NCBI RefSeq assembly: GCF_903866365.1
Contig: NZ_CAIPNF010000125.1
Coordinates: 1 to 50,037 of the forward strand
DNA length: 50,037 nt
Source: an uncultured Thiocystis sp.
GTDB lineage: Bacteria > Pseudomonadota > Gammaproteobacteria > Chromatiales > Chromatiaceae
Direction: 5' to 3'
Shown: positions 15,042 to 26,210 of the stretch, piece by piece
Layout: every line of letters begins with the position of its first letter
How positions within the stretch are numbered: the first letter of the stretch is position 1
The notes under the pieces: generated by a model
Database searches by the model: none
What the model was told of the DNA's origin: nothing
Seen by the model: only the letters and a program-made list of their open reading frames with translations
Program-made: the position numbers and the translations under genes

Positions 15042-16592
15042 CTACGGGAGTACGGTTTCGACCTCGAACCCGACGAGGGTGCGTCGCTCGCGGCTGAATT
15101 CCACGCCGATCAGATGGATCGGCTGGCCCTCGGCGCGGTATTGGTCGGCATAGCCTCGGTCCTTGATCTGTTGCAATGCCTTCCCTTCCGGTTCCAACTC
15201 CACGACCTTGAACTCGAACAGCCAGATCTGGCCGTTGAACCGTAACGCGAGATCCAGGCGTCCGGCGTGGCTGCTGTCCTCGGGCGTGAGGTCCAGACCG
15301 AGCGCGGCGAAATGGCTGTAGAAGACACTGGCGTAATAGCCTTCGTACTCGGTCATTGGGTTGTTGGTCTGCCATTGATAGGGAATGGCGGCGAACAGGC
15401 TTTCGAGATGGGCGCGCAGTCCGCTGAAGTCGGCGGCCATCAGCAGGTCGTAGAGTCGGCTTGCCAGTTCGCTGGCCCGACCCGGATTGCCGATCAGCGC
15501 CTTGACGAGCACGTCGTTGAGGGCGCTTTCGACTTCCAGATTGGGGTAGCGCAGGGTGTATTCGGTGCGCGCGCCGATGCGTCGCGAGGTGCTGAAGGTG
15601 AGATAGCCGGTCTGCCAGAGCAGCGCCTCGGGAGTCAGGTGCTCGACATCGAAGGCCGACAGCAGGGCCTGATCGGCGCGTAGATGCGCCAGACGGGGGG
15701 TGAAAAAGCCCTGTTGGGTGAGCAGATCGACCAGAAAGGTTGGGGTGCCGGTCTCGAACCACCAGGGGTGGATGAGGCGTTTGCGGAACAACAACAGCAG
15801 GTCGAAAGGGTTATAGACGGCCTCGCCGGTCCAGTTGTAGCCGTTGTACCAGCGGCGGATGGCGTCGCGATCCAGACCGTCAAGCTCCGGCGCGAAGACG
15901 CTGTCGACATCCGTGTCGGTGTAGCCGCAGATGGCGGAATAGGCGGCATCGACGGTGATGTCGTTCAGGTTATTCAGCCCGGAGAAAATGCTGACCTTGC
16001 TGAACTTGCTCACGCCGGTGAGGAAGGCGAACTTGAGGTTTGCATCCTGGCCCTTGATCACCGAGTAGAGATCGCGCAGTCCGTCGCGCATCTCGCGGGC
16101 GATCTCGGGGCGGGTCAGGTTGTCGAGAATCGGTTTGTCATATTCGTCCACCAGCACGACCACGCGCTCTCCGTGTTGTTCATGCGTCCGTTGAATCAGT
16201 CGGGAAAAGCGCCCTGAAATGCTCCGGGCTTCGCCCGCGACACCAAGTCGTTGTTCGTTCTCCTCCAGCAAGTCGAGGATTCTCCCGTCGAGTGCCGCGC
16301 GGCTGTGCAGCACGCCTTCGGCAAAGCTCAGGCGGATGACCGGGTAGCGGATCGTCCAGTCCCAGCGATCCTGAATGAATAACCCTCGGAACAGCGGCTC
16401 GTTGCCGGCGAAGAGTTCCGCCAGGGTGTCGATGAACAGCGATTTACCGAAACGGCGCGGGCGCGAGAGAAAGTAATAGGATCCCTCTTCGATGAGCTTC
16501 AGCGCAAAGTGGGTCTTGTCAACGTAATAGCAGTCCGTCGCGCGCAGTTTCGCGAAGGTCTGAATGCCAATAGGGAGTTTTTTCGGGGTCAT
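15042..16592 (-). CDS. AAA-ATPase-like / PD-(D/E)XK nuclease-like protein (copy 2)
   Basis: A 516-aa paralog of the protein at 5800-7353, with the same order of blocks: KKLPIGIQTFAKLR, YYFLSRPRRFGKSLF (Walker A-like), VVVLVDEYDKPILDN (Walker B-like) and WYNGYNWTGEAVYNPFDLL. The C-terminal GRLDLALRFNGQIWLFEFKV has the Asp and Glu-x-Lys of a PD-(D/E)XK site. The ATG at 16592 is chosen because the upstream extension (MSVHAGVC..) lacks similarity to copy 1. The start lies three bases from the stop of serC, so it could be cotranscribed with the ATP-grasp/serC operon. Function is unknown. The pair brackets the flagellin locus in opposite orientation, so recombination between them could invert the filament genes. 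Confidence 0.85.
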   Translation of the reverse strand: MTPKKLPIGIQTFAKLRATDCYYVDKTHFALKLIEEGSYYFLSRPRRFGKSLFIDTLAELFAGNEPLFRGLFIQDRWDWTIRYPVIRLSFAEGVLHSRAALDGRILDLLEENEQRLGVAGEARSISGRFSRLIQRTHEQHGERVVVLVDEYDKPILDNLTRPEIAREMRDGLRDLYSVIKGQDANLKFAFLTGVSKFSKVSIFSGLNNLNDITVDAAYSAICGYTDTDVDSVFAPELDGLDRDAIRRWYNGYNWTGEAVYNPFDLLLLFRKRLIHPWWFETGTPTFLVDLLTQQGFFTPRLAHLRADQALLSAFDVEHLTPEALLWQTGYLTFSTSRRIGARTEYTLRYPNLEVESALNDVLVKALIGNPGRASELASRLYDLLMAADFSGLRAHLESLFAAIPYQWQTNNPMTEYEGYYASVFYSHFAALGLDLTPEDSSHAGRLDLALRFNGQIWLFEFKVVELEPEGKALQQIKDRGYADQYRAEGQPIHLIGVEFSRERRTLVGFEVETVLP

Positions 16593-16594
16593 GC

Positions 16595-17698
16595 TCAGAA
16601 TCCTCCAGCGGAATGGTTGGCATCGGCAAACTCCCGCATGAACCGACACAGCGCGTCGACGGCTGCCGGTGTCATGGCGTTATAGATGGAGGCCCGGATG
16701 CCGCCGAGCGAGCGATGTCCCTTGAGTCCGCTGAAACCTTGCGCGGCGGACTGGCGCAGAAAGTCCGCTTCCAGGTCGGCGGTCGGCAGTGTGAAGACCA
16801 CGTTCATCAGCGAGCGATCCTCGCGCGCCGCCCAGCCGTCATAAAAACCGTCGCTGCGATCAATGATGTCATAGAGGCTGTCGGCTTTTTGACGGTTGAT
16901 GGCGTCCATGCGGTCCAGTCCGCCGATGTCGTTCAGCAACCAGCGGGTGACCAGCAGCACGACATAGATAGCAAAGACCGGGGGCGTGTTGTAGATCGAA
17001 TGGGCCTTGAGATGGGCGCGGTAGTCGAGCATGGCGGGGAGTCCGTCCGGCGTCCGGTCCAGCAACTCGCGCCGGACGATGACGACAGTGACGCCGGCGG
17101 GTCCGATGTTCTTCTGGGCGTGGGCGTAAATGAGATCGAAACGCTCGGGATCGAAGGGCCGCGACAGAAAATCCGATGACATATCGCAGACGCGCGTGAC
17201 TTGGTCGAGTCCGGGGATGGCGTGGTACTGGATGCCTTCGACCGTTTCGTTGGAGACATAGTGCAGGTAGGCCGCCGTGTCGGAAAAGTCGAGTTCGTCG
17301 GGGCGGGGCAGTCGTCGGAAGCCCCAGGGCTCGCCATCCCAGAGGACGCGCACCTCGCCTTCCAGCCGGGCATCGGGAATCGCCTTGGCGCTCCAGTAGC
17401 CGGTGCGCAGATAGTCGGCGGTTTGGCGGCGATGGCGCAGCAGCAGCATGGGGATCATGGAGAACTGGAGCGTGGCACCGCCCTGCAGGAAGAGCACGGC
17501 GTGGCTCTCGGGAAGCTGGAGCAGTTGGCGGATATTGCGCTCGGCCTCGTCGACGACGCCCGCGAACCAGTCCGAGCGATGGCTGATGCCCAGGATCGAC
17601 AGCCCGACCTCGGGGACGCACGCGATGGCCTGTTGAGTTTCGGCCAGCACCGTGGCGGGCAAGACACCGGGTCCGCCGGAAAAATTCAGATGGTTCAT
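16595..17698 (-). CDS. serC: Phosphoserine aminotransferase-like protein (SerC family)
   Basis: SerC converts 3-phosphohydroxypyruvate to phosphoserine with glutamate, using PLP. The 367-aa protein has the family landmarks: LNFSGGPGVLP at the start, NETVEGIQ, the PLP-lysine segment AHAQKNIGPAGVTVVIV, YNTPPVFAIYV, and the C-terminal GLKGHRSLGGIRASIYNAM. Length is normal. It starts two bases after the stop of the ATP-grasp gene, so they are surely one operon. In gammaproteobacteria serC usually sits with gyrA, pheA or aroA. Here it is paired with a ligase-type gene, so it may be the main serC relocated or a paralog that feeds a dedicated product. Confidence 0.88.
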   Translation of the reverse strand: MNHLNFSGGPGVLPATVLAETQQAIACVPEVGLSILGISHRSDWFAGVVDEAERNIRQLLQLPESHAVLFLQGGATLQFSMIPMLLLRHRRQTADYLRTGYWSAKAIPDARLEGEVRVLWDGEPWGFRRLPRPDELDFSDTAAYLHYVSNETVEGIQYHAIPGLDQVTRVCDMSSDFLSRPFDPERFDLIYAHAQKNIGPAGVTVVIVRRELLDRTPDGLPAMLDYRAHLKAHSIYNTPPVFAIYVVLLVTRWLLNDIGGLDRMDAINRQKADSLYDIIDRSDGFYDGWAAREDRSLMNVVFTLPTADLEADFLRQSAAQGFSGLKGHRSLGGIRASIYNAMTPAAVDALCRFMREFADANHSAGGF

Positions 17699-17700
17699 CG

Positions 17701-18903
17701 TCAGGTGCCGGATGACCCTGACGCGGCGGCCTGGAGCAGCATGGCGCGAAAGGCGGTAAAAATGGTTTGCATGGCGGCCTGTTTATAAGGGAAAAGATCG
17801 ACCGGATCCATGGCGTGAACGACCATGGCGTGATCGACCTCGAAGATCAGCAGGCGTCCGTCCGGTAGCTCGGCGCAGTCGATGCCGAGATAATCCAGTC
17901 CGATGGCGCGATCGATGGCGGCGAGCGCCGGTCCGTGCCGGACGGCGAAGGCGTGCTCGAAATCGGCCATGAAGGCGGCTTCCTCGGCGCGTTTCTCGGG
18001 GCTGTCGGCCATGCCGGCGTTGAGATAATGGATCATCCAGTGGCTGGAAATGCCCATGTGGCAGGCGAAGGGCTGTCCGGCGACGAGGATCACGCGGTAT
18101 TTGCGAAAAAGCCCATCGGGGCTGCGGTAGTCGATAAAGGGCGCCACGAAGAATTCGTCGTCGGGCAGGGTCTGGAGCTGTGCGGCGAGCTGCGCGGGCG
18201 TGTCGGTTTTGCTCAGGTCGTGACCGGCATGCGAGTCGAGCGGGCGGAAAATGAAGGGGAAGCCGAGTTCGGACGGCGGTTGTCGATCCGGCACGCGGCC
18301 TTCAGCCAGTGGCCGCAGGGTTTCCCGAGCAACGCGCCAGGTGGGCGGCATGGCGATCCCCGGCAGTCCCTGCAAGCGCCGCGCGGCGGTATCGCGGGCG
18401 ACGCGGGCGATGTGTCGCGGGTTGTTCAGGATGGGTCTTGGCCAGATGGCCAGATGGGGTAGCCAGTCGGTCAGCAGGCGGCGATTCGCCTGCGATTCGC
18501 CGATCGCGACGAACAGCAGGTCATGCTCGGGGAGGTCCGCCGGAGCGGCCTCGCCGGGGAGGGCGTAGTACAGATGAAGCTCGATATCCGAGTCTTCCAG
18601 CAGACACTCGATGGGGACATTCGCCATGAGTTCGCCGGGCGCCATGAGCGCCAGCAGGCGCAGCCGGACGGGCAGGGCGGCGGGGATGACGTAGTGCCGG
18701 CACAGCCTGAGCGCCTCCCGTTGCAGTTGCAGCGCGAGTGCCGGATTGCCGAGAAACTGCAAAATGATGGCGGCATCGAAGAGCGAGGCGGCATCGTTCG
18801 GGTCTTGCGTCGCCCGTGCGAGCAGGGATCGGCCGAGTGGCGTCAAGTCCTCGCCCGCCAAATGGCGGCGCATCAGGTGGGCAAGGCCAAGGGATGTCTG
18901 CAT
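17701..18903 (-). CDS. TPR-like / ATP-grasp protein upstream of serC
   Basis: This 400-aa protein has an N-terminal helical, TPR-like region (SLGLAHLMRRHLAGEDLTP, then AIILQFLGNPALALQLQREAL). A C-terminal ATP-grasp fold follows, with FPFIFRPLDSHAGHDL (phosphate-binding loop region), FVAPFIDYRSPDGLFRKYRV, and the metal-binding end LDYLGIDCAELPDGRLLIFE then VDHAMVVHAMD. ATP-grasp enzymes join a carboxylate to an amine or thiol through an acyl-phosphate. I start at ATG 18903; a TTG 60 bases upstream is possible but weak. Similar TPR/ATP-grasp proteins are scattered in alphaproteobacteria and methylotrophs without a known role. Coupling to a SerC-like gene suggests the substrate is serine, phosphoserine or a related amino acid. 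Confidence 0.75.
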   Translation of the reverse strand: MQTSLGLAHLMRRHLAGEDLTPLGRSLLARATQDPNDAASLFDAAIILQFLGNPALALQLQREALRLCRHYVIPAALPVRLRLLALMAPGELMANVPIECLLEDSDIELHLYYALPGEAAPADLPEHDLLFVAIGESQANRRLLTDWLPHLAIWPRPILNNPRHIARVARDTAARRLQGLPGIAMPPTWRVARETLRPLAEGRVPDRQPPSELGFPFIFRPLDSHAGHDLSKTDTPAQLAAQLQTLPDDEFFVAPFIDYRSPDGLFRKYRVILVAGQPFACHMGISSHWMIHYLNAGMADSPEKRAEEAAFMADFEHAFAVRHGPALAAIDRAIGLDYLGIDCAELPDGRLLIFEVDHAMVVHAMDPVDLFPYKQAAMQTIFTAFRAMLLQAAASGSSGT

Positions 18904-19068
18904 GACGGCGCGTTCCGCTCCCGAATGAGGTTCGATTGTCCGCTCGCCCTCGCACGGGTGCAAGCCAGGGGCCTTGTCGGCAGCATGGCTCCGGGTGTGT
19001 TGGGTAAGGCAACTCCCCGCGAATCATCGTTCAATGCCTTCGGCGTCGATCATCGTTTCGGCCATCGC

Positions 19069-19110
19069 TCGTTGTCGTTGTCGATGATCCGATTACGACA
19101 ACGACAACGA
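19069..19110. repeat. Long perfect hairpin built from CAACGA units
   Basis: A 15-bp perfect inverted repeat (TCGTTGTCGTTGTCG / CGACAACGACAACGA) encloses a 12-base loop. The arms are hexanucleotide CAACGA-type repeats, continued for one more unit on the right. It lies in the 388-bp gap between the divergent ATP-grasp and diguanylate cyclase genes. The rest of that gap contains AT-rich promoter-like sequence and no gene. No T-run adjoins the stem. Confidence 0.8.
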
Positions 19111-19239
19111 CAACGAAAGCAAGAACGACGACCGCGCGACGCGTCGTCCGATGCTCCCTTGTTTAAAAAACCGTCAAAATGCTGTCGCTTTAGCTTCGCG
19201 AAATCGCTAATCCATTATTTAATATAGATTTTTTATATC

Positions 19240-19255
19240 TGGCACGGCTTTGGCT
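19240..19255 (+). promoter_or_regulatory. Sigma-54-like (-24/-12) promoter of the diguanylate cyclase gene
   Basis: TGGCACG at 19240-19246, four bases, then TGGCT at 19251-19255 match TGGCACG-N4-TTGCW with one mismatch. The GG and GC elements have the required 12-base offset, and an AT-rich run lies upstream. A start site near 19266 would give a leader of about 25 bases containing GGGGAA before the GTG at 19292. Confidence 0.65.
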
Positions 19256-19291
19256 AAATCAAACTCAGGATCAACACTTTGGGGAACTCCC

Positions 19292-20239
19292 GTGAACCTG
19301 AACAGCCAAGCCGAAACGCCGCGTCTGACCCTCGTGTCCTCGGTCGAGCCACCGGTGCGTCAGCCGTCGGAATCTATCGATCCGATCCGGTTTTTACAGG
19401 CAATCTCGGCCTCGTTGGATCTCGATCAAGTGCTGAACACGCTCGGCGGCTTCCTCTACGATCTGGTCGCCCAGAGCGGCTGGGTGTACCGGCATGCGGA
19501 ATCCGAGCTCGAACTGTCGGGCGGAAAGCCGGATCGTCATCGGCTGGAATATGTCTTGACCCTGAACGGGCGGGAGATGGGGACGCTGAAATTGATGCGC
19601 GGCCGCCGCTTCTCCGAGACCGAGCAGGTGCGGATCGAGGGGCTGCTGGGTCTGGCGGCGCAGGCGCTGCATAACGCCCTGCGTTTTCATGACCTGAGCC
19701 AGCAGTTGGAGCGCGATCCGCTGACCGGTCTCGGCAATCGTCGTGCCTTGACCTTGCAGGGTGCGCAGTGGCTGGCGGACAACATCCGTCATAAGCAGCC
19801 GCTGTCGATGCTGGTGATGGATCTCGACCGCTTCAAGGCCGTCAACGACACCCATGGTCACCCGGTGGGCGATCGTTTGCTGTGCGCGCTGGCCAAGACC
19901 CTGCGCGAGGTCACGCGCGTTGCGGATCTCTGCGTGCGGATCGGCGGCGATGAATTCGTGGTGCTGCTGCCCAGGACCGATCTTTCCGACGCGATGGAAT
20001 GCGCGGAGCGGATCCGGTGCGCGGTGGCGACAATTGCGGTCGCGACCGCGACCGAGGGGCAGGTCAATGCCAGCGTCAGCATTGGGGTCGCGACATATCG
20101 CCATGGGATGGATCTGGATCAACTCTATCATCAGGCGGATAGCGCGCTCTATGCCGCCAAGCGCGCTGGCTGCAATCGGGTTCTGGCAGGCTCGGGAAAC
20201 CCCGATTGCAAGCGGGTCGACGCCGTTGGCGTGTCCTAA
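19292..20239 (+). CDS. Diguanylate cyclase with N-terminal GAF-like domain
   Basis: This enzyme makes cyclic di-GMP from two GTP. The 315-aa protein has a GAF-like sensory region (about 30-150). A complete GGDEF domain follows, with DPLTGLGNRRAL, VMDLDRFKAVNDTHGH (metal and guanine contacts) and the active site RIGGDEF. An RVAD motif lies five residues before GGDEF and matches the RxxD inhibitory I-site, so product feedback is likely. The GTG start at 19292 with GGGGAA seven bases upstream is preferred. The upstream TTG (19250) lies inside the putative sigma-54 promoter. Sigma-54 control would link this cyclase to flagellar or nitrogen regulation. Confidence 0.9.
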   Translation: MNLNSQAETPRLTLVSSVEPPVRQPSESIDPIRFLQAISASLDLDQVLNTLGGFLYDLVAQSGWVYRHAESELELSGGKPDRHRLEYVLTLNGREMGTLKLMRGRRFSETEQVRIEGLLGLAAQALHNALRFHDLSQQLERDPLTGLGNRRALTLQGAQWLADNIRHKQPLSMLVMDLDRFKAVNDTHGHPVGDRLLCALAKTLREVTRVADLCVRIGGDEFVVLLPRTDLSDAMECAERIRCAVATIAVATATEGQVNASVSIGVATYRHGMDLDQLYHQADSALYAAKRAGCNRVLAGSGNPDCKRVDAVGVS

Positions 20240-20286
20240 AGACCGAGGTCGCTCGCGGCCAGTGAAATTGCAGTAGACTCCCAGCA

Positions 20287-20344
20287 CGCTCGATGGCTTC
20301 GAGCGATCCTGTGAGTGGAAGGAAAGGCGCCTGTCGGGCGCTTT
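20287..20344 (+). terminator. Hairpins after the diguanylate cyclase gene
   Basis: A perfect 7-bp stem (CGCTCGA / TCGAGCG, 20287-20305) is followed by a weaker bulged stem at 20323-20344 (AAAG..CGCC / GGCG..CTTT) that ends in CTTTATT. Together they may terminate the cyclase transcript. The T-run is short. The rest of 20240-20534 shows no gene and no clear promoter. Confidence 0.35.
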
Positions 20345-20534
20345 ATTCATGGCGGTCGATGATCTTGACGCGAATCCGACGACATCTCTCGCGACGTTCG
20401 TGCCGCTCTCCCCATCGACGCAGGGATGTATCGAGCTTTACTGGTGCTTGTCCTGACTCGGCCTGTCTGAAAAGCGCAACCATCGGTGCACAGGATTCAT
20501 CAGATCCAGTTTTTATCGATCGGGAACAGTTGTC

Positions 20535-22208
20535 ATGAAAAAGGTTCGTCTGAGTGTCAAGTTGCTGGTGGGCTTTCTGTCGGTGGCGATGATCGTGCTG
20601 ATCGTCGGGTTGTTTGGAATCAAGGGCGAGTTGGACATGCGCGCTCATATCGAGGCGATCGGCCAGGTGCGACTGCCGTCCATCATCCAGTTGGATCGCA
20701 TGAATATCGAACGTTTGCAGGTGCGCGCGCAGACGCTTGAGGTGCAGGGTCAGGCGGTCTGGTCGCCGGAGACGCGTAAGGTGCTGGAACTGGTTTCGCG
20801 TCAGCGCCTGGCGTCCTGGAAGACGGTCGAGGAGGCGCTGGCCGCGTATGAAAGGTTGCCGAAATCCGCGGACGAGAAGGCCGTCTACGAGGTCTTCAGA
20901 ACCGAATACGCGGCCTGGCGGGCGAGCTATGCGCGGCTGGATCAACTCCTGGGCAGCCTGATTCAGGCGGCCAGCCCTGAAGACTATGCCCCCTTGCACG
21001 CGGAATTCGTTGGCTTGGTGACGGACATGAGGCTGATCTCGGATCGCGTGGGCGTGCTGATCGATACGATGGTGGCGTTCAACAATCAGGCCACCAATGC
21101 CGCGGTCGGGAAAGCCCTGGCGGAAGCGAGTCAAATGGTGAAGTTCACCGCGGTCGGGATGGGCCTGGGGCTGCTGCTGGCGGTGTTCCTGGGGCTGTAT
21201 CTGACACGCGACACGCTGCGTCAGCTTGGCGGGGAGCCATCCTATGTGGTCGAGGTGGTCAACCGGGTCGCGGAAGGCGATCTGACCGCGCGGATCGACC
21301 TGCGCCAGGATGACACGACCAGTCTGCTGGCCGCCTTTGCGCGCATGGTGGCGAATATGCAGCGCGTGCTGCGCGAGGTGGCGACGGCCAGCGCGCAGGT
21401 GGCGGCGGCGGCCGAACAACTCTCGGCGACCAGCGAGGAGATGCGTGAGCAGGTGAAGCTGGAACAATCCGAGACCGATCAGGTCGCCACCGCCATGAAC
21501 GAGATGACGGCGACGGTGGAAGAGGTGGCGCGCCATGCCGCGGCCGCGGCGCGTGCCGCGCAGGACACCGACACCGAGACCGATGCGGGGAGCGAGGTGG
21601 TGATGCAGACGATCGCGGCCATCGAGTCGCTGGCCCGCGAGGTGGAATCCGCTGGCGAGGTGATTGCGCGGCTATCCGAGGATAGCAAGGAGATCGGGGC
21701 GGTGCTGGATGTGATCCGGGGCGTGGCCGAGCAGACCAATCTGCTGGCGCTCAATGCCGCGATCGAGGCGGCGCGGGCCGGCGAGCAGGGTCGCGGATTC
21801 GCGGTGGTGGCCGCCGAGGTGCGCACCCTGGCCAGCCGCACCCAGTCCTCGATCCTGGATATTCAGGAGAAGATCGAGCGGGTGCAGAGCGGCTCGGCCG
21901 GGGCGGTGCAGGTGATGGAGAAGGGGCAGTCCAAGGCGCGCGAAAGTGTCGCTCAGGCGCGCAAGGCGGGCGAGTCGCTGCATACCATCAGCACCTCGAT
22001 TACCAGCATCAACGACATGAACCGGCAGATCGCCAGTGCTGCCGAGGAACAGACGGCGGTCGCGGAAGAGATCAACCGCAACATCCACACGATCTCGGGG
22101 ACGGTGGATCAAACCTCGGCCGGTTCGTCGCAGATCGCCACGGCCAGCGTGCAACTGGCCGGTCTGGCGGCGCAGTTGCAGGAACGGGTGGGGCAGTTCA
22201 GGATTTAG
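20535..22208 (+). CDS. Methyl-accepting chemotaxis protein
   Basis: A 557-aa membrane chemoreceptor. An N-terminal transmembrane helix ([21 protein letters not shown]) is followed by a periplasmic four-helix-bundle domain of about 150 residues. The second transmembrane helix lies around residues 196-225 ([18 protein letters not shown]). A HAMP domain ([17 protein letters not shown]) comes next, then a long signalling coiled coil with the CheA/CheW-binding hairpin [20 protein letters not shown] and [17 protein letters not shown]. No C-terminal CheR/CheB pentapeptide is present. The ligand cannot be read from the sequence. It sits alone between the diguanylate cyclase and a hybrid kinase, suggesting control of flagellar behaviour alongside c-di-GMP. 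Confidence 0.93.
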   Translation: MKKVRLSVKLLVGFLSVAMIVLIVGLFGIKGELDMRAHIEAIGQVRLPSIIQLDRMNIERLQVRAQTLEVQGQAVWSPETRKVLELVSRQRLASWKTVEEALAAYERLPKSADEKAVYEVFRTEYAAWRASYARLDQLLGSLIQAASPEDYAPLHAEFVGLVTDMRLISDRVGVLIDTMVAFNNQATNAAVGKALAEASQMVKFTAVGMGLGLLLAVFLGLYLTRDTLRQLGGEPSYVVEVVNRVAEGDLTARIDLRQDDTTSLLAAFARMVANMQRVLREVATASAQVAAAAEQLSATSEEMREQVKLEQSETDQVATAMNEMTATVEEVARHAAAAARAAQDTDTETDAGSEVVMQTIAAIESLAREVESAGEVIARLSEDSKEIGAVLDVIRGVAEQTNLLALNAAIEAARAGEQGRGFAVVAAEVRTLASRTQSSILDIQEKIERVQSGSAGAVQVMEKGQSKARESVAQARKAGESLHTISTSITSINDMNRQIASAAEEQTAVAEEINRNIHTISGTVDQTSAGSSQIATASVQLAGLAAQLQERVGQFRI

Positions 22209-22245
22209 GGTGCGATTTTTACTTGCGTGGGATTCGCACTGGCCT

Positions 22246-22317
22246 GTAGGGGCGAATTCATTCGCCACGTCGGTTGCGCGGATCCAGGGATGTCGGGGCG
22301 AATGAATTCGCCCCTAC
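22246..22317. repeat. Palindromic dispersed-repeat-like element
   Basis: A perfect 21-bp inverted repeat lies at 22246-22266 and 22297-22317, beginning GTAGGGGCGAATTC and ending GAATTCGCCCCTAC, with a 30-base spacer. It lies between the convergent chemoreceptor and kinase genes. Elements built on GGGGCGAAT..ATTCGCCCC are common dispersed intergenic repeats in many bacterial genomes; only one copy is in this window. Confidence 0.85.
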
Positions 22318-22360
22318 GGCGATGCCGCGCAACATCCGCGCCGAGCGCATATAAATCCTG

Positions 22361-25084
<2,724 letters not shown>

Positions 25085-25119
25085 TGCCTGATCGGTCCGC
25101 GGATGAACAGGACTTGGCC

Positions 25120-26007
25120 TCAATCCTGGCGGGCGAAAAAGTTAGGGAAATAACGGCGAATGCCGGGATAATACTTGTCGACCAGTTGATCGTAGAGACC
25201 ATCGGCCTTGATCTTGACCAGGTACGCGTCGAACGCGGCCCGCAGCTCGGGTGCGTCCTTGGGGAAGGCGGCGGCCAGATCCTGATGTTCGGAGATCGGG
25301 CCGATGACCTTGATCCGGCCGGCCCATTTGCGCAGGTCGAGGATGGCGTCAGGTACGTCGAGCAGGGTCAGTTCCGCTTCCTCGTTGAGCAGGGCGGGGA
25401 CCATTTCGTTCAGATTGGTGCTCTTGGTATAGGACTTGAGATCGATCCCCGATCCTTTCAGTCCATAGTTTCCGGGATCCAGACAGGTGCGCTCCATGAC
25501 CAACAGACTGTTTTTGCCGATGAGCGACTTGGTTTCGCCAATGTCCGCAACGAGGTCGTCGCTGCCCTTGATCGGGGTGAAATTGGAGTCGGAACGGGCG
25601 ACCAGCAGCACCTGGGAGGGAAAGGTGGGTTGGGAGTACAGCAAGACCGCCTCGCGCCAGGGCAGGACGGTGAACCCCGTGGCGATCATGTCGCCTTTCA
25701 CGGGGTAGTCGCCTTCCAGCGTGACCGCGTCGCCCTTGCGGACCACGTCCTTGCCGAGGAGATCGCGGATCACATTGTAAAAATCCGAATAGACAAGGGT
25801 ATAGTCGACGCCGATCTCCCGGGCAAAGCCCTGGATCAATTCCACGTCGAAGCCATCCCCCGCGCCGGTGACGAAATTGGCGTAACGGATGCCGATATGA
25901 CGTAATTCGCCCCGTTCCTGGATGTCCTTCAGATCGGCCGCCCAGGTTGGGAACGCCATCGCCACCAAGAACAATCCGGCTAAAAACGAGCGGTTCACAC
26001 TTGTCAT
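25120..26007 (-). CDS. Periplasmic solute-binding protein (SBP_bac_3) paired with kinase
   Basis: A 295-aa amino-acid-type periplasmic binding protein. It has a signal peptide ([18 protein letters not shown], cleavage after TWA) and then the bilobal SBP_bac_3 fold: [35 protein letters not shown] and a C-terminal [22 protein letters not shown] start at ATG 26007, because GAGG lies six bases upstream. The neighbouring ATG at 26013 abuts that site too closely. There are no transporter genes nearby. It is followed by the hybrid kinase, so it probably works as a sensor subunit rather than in uptake. Confidence 0.88.
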   Translation of the reverse strand: MTSVNRSFLAGLFLVAMAFPTWAADLKDIQERGELRHIGIRYANFVTGAGDGFDVELIQGFAREIGVDYTLVYSDFYNVIRDLLGKDVVRKGDAVTLEGDYPVKGDMIATGFTVLPWREAVLLYSQPTFPSQVLLVARSDSNFTPIKGSDDLVADIGETKSLIGKNSLLVMERTCLDPGNYGLKGSGIDLKSYTKSTNLNEMVPALLNEEAELTLLDVPDAILDLRKWAGRIKVIGPISEHQDLAAAFPKDAPELRAAFDAYLVKIKADGLYDQLVDKYYPGIRRYFPNFFARQD

Positions 26008-26210
26008 GTTCATCCTCGATAGAGTTGCATCGGAAATCCGGGCGAGCCTGGAACAATGGCTGGCGGGGAATGGGCTGATTTCCATCGGCGCGCGGCGGGA
26101 ACCAGGACGATGAGCAAGTTAAACCTCTTCATGGGTTTGGTCAAAATCCGTGAAGTCTGGGATGATGATCGTCACTTGAGGCTGAAACGATTAAACCCTG
26201 GGGGCGATGC

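Noticed and set aside
20237-20263. Sigma-28 promoter upstream of the chemoreceptor
   Set aside because: TAAAG is present at the cyclase stop codon, but no GCCGATAA-like element lies 11 bases further.
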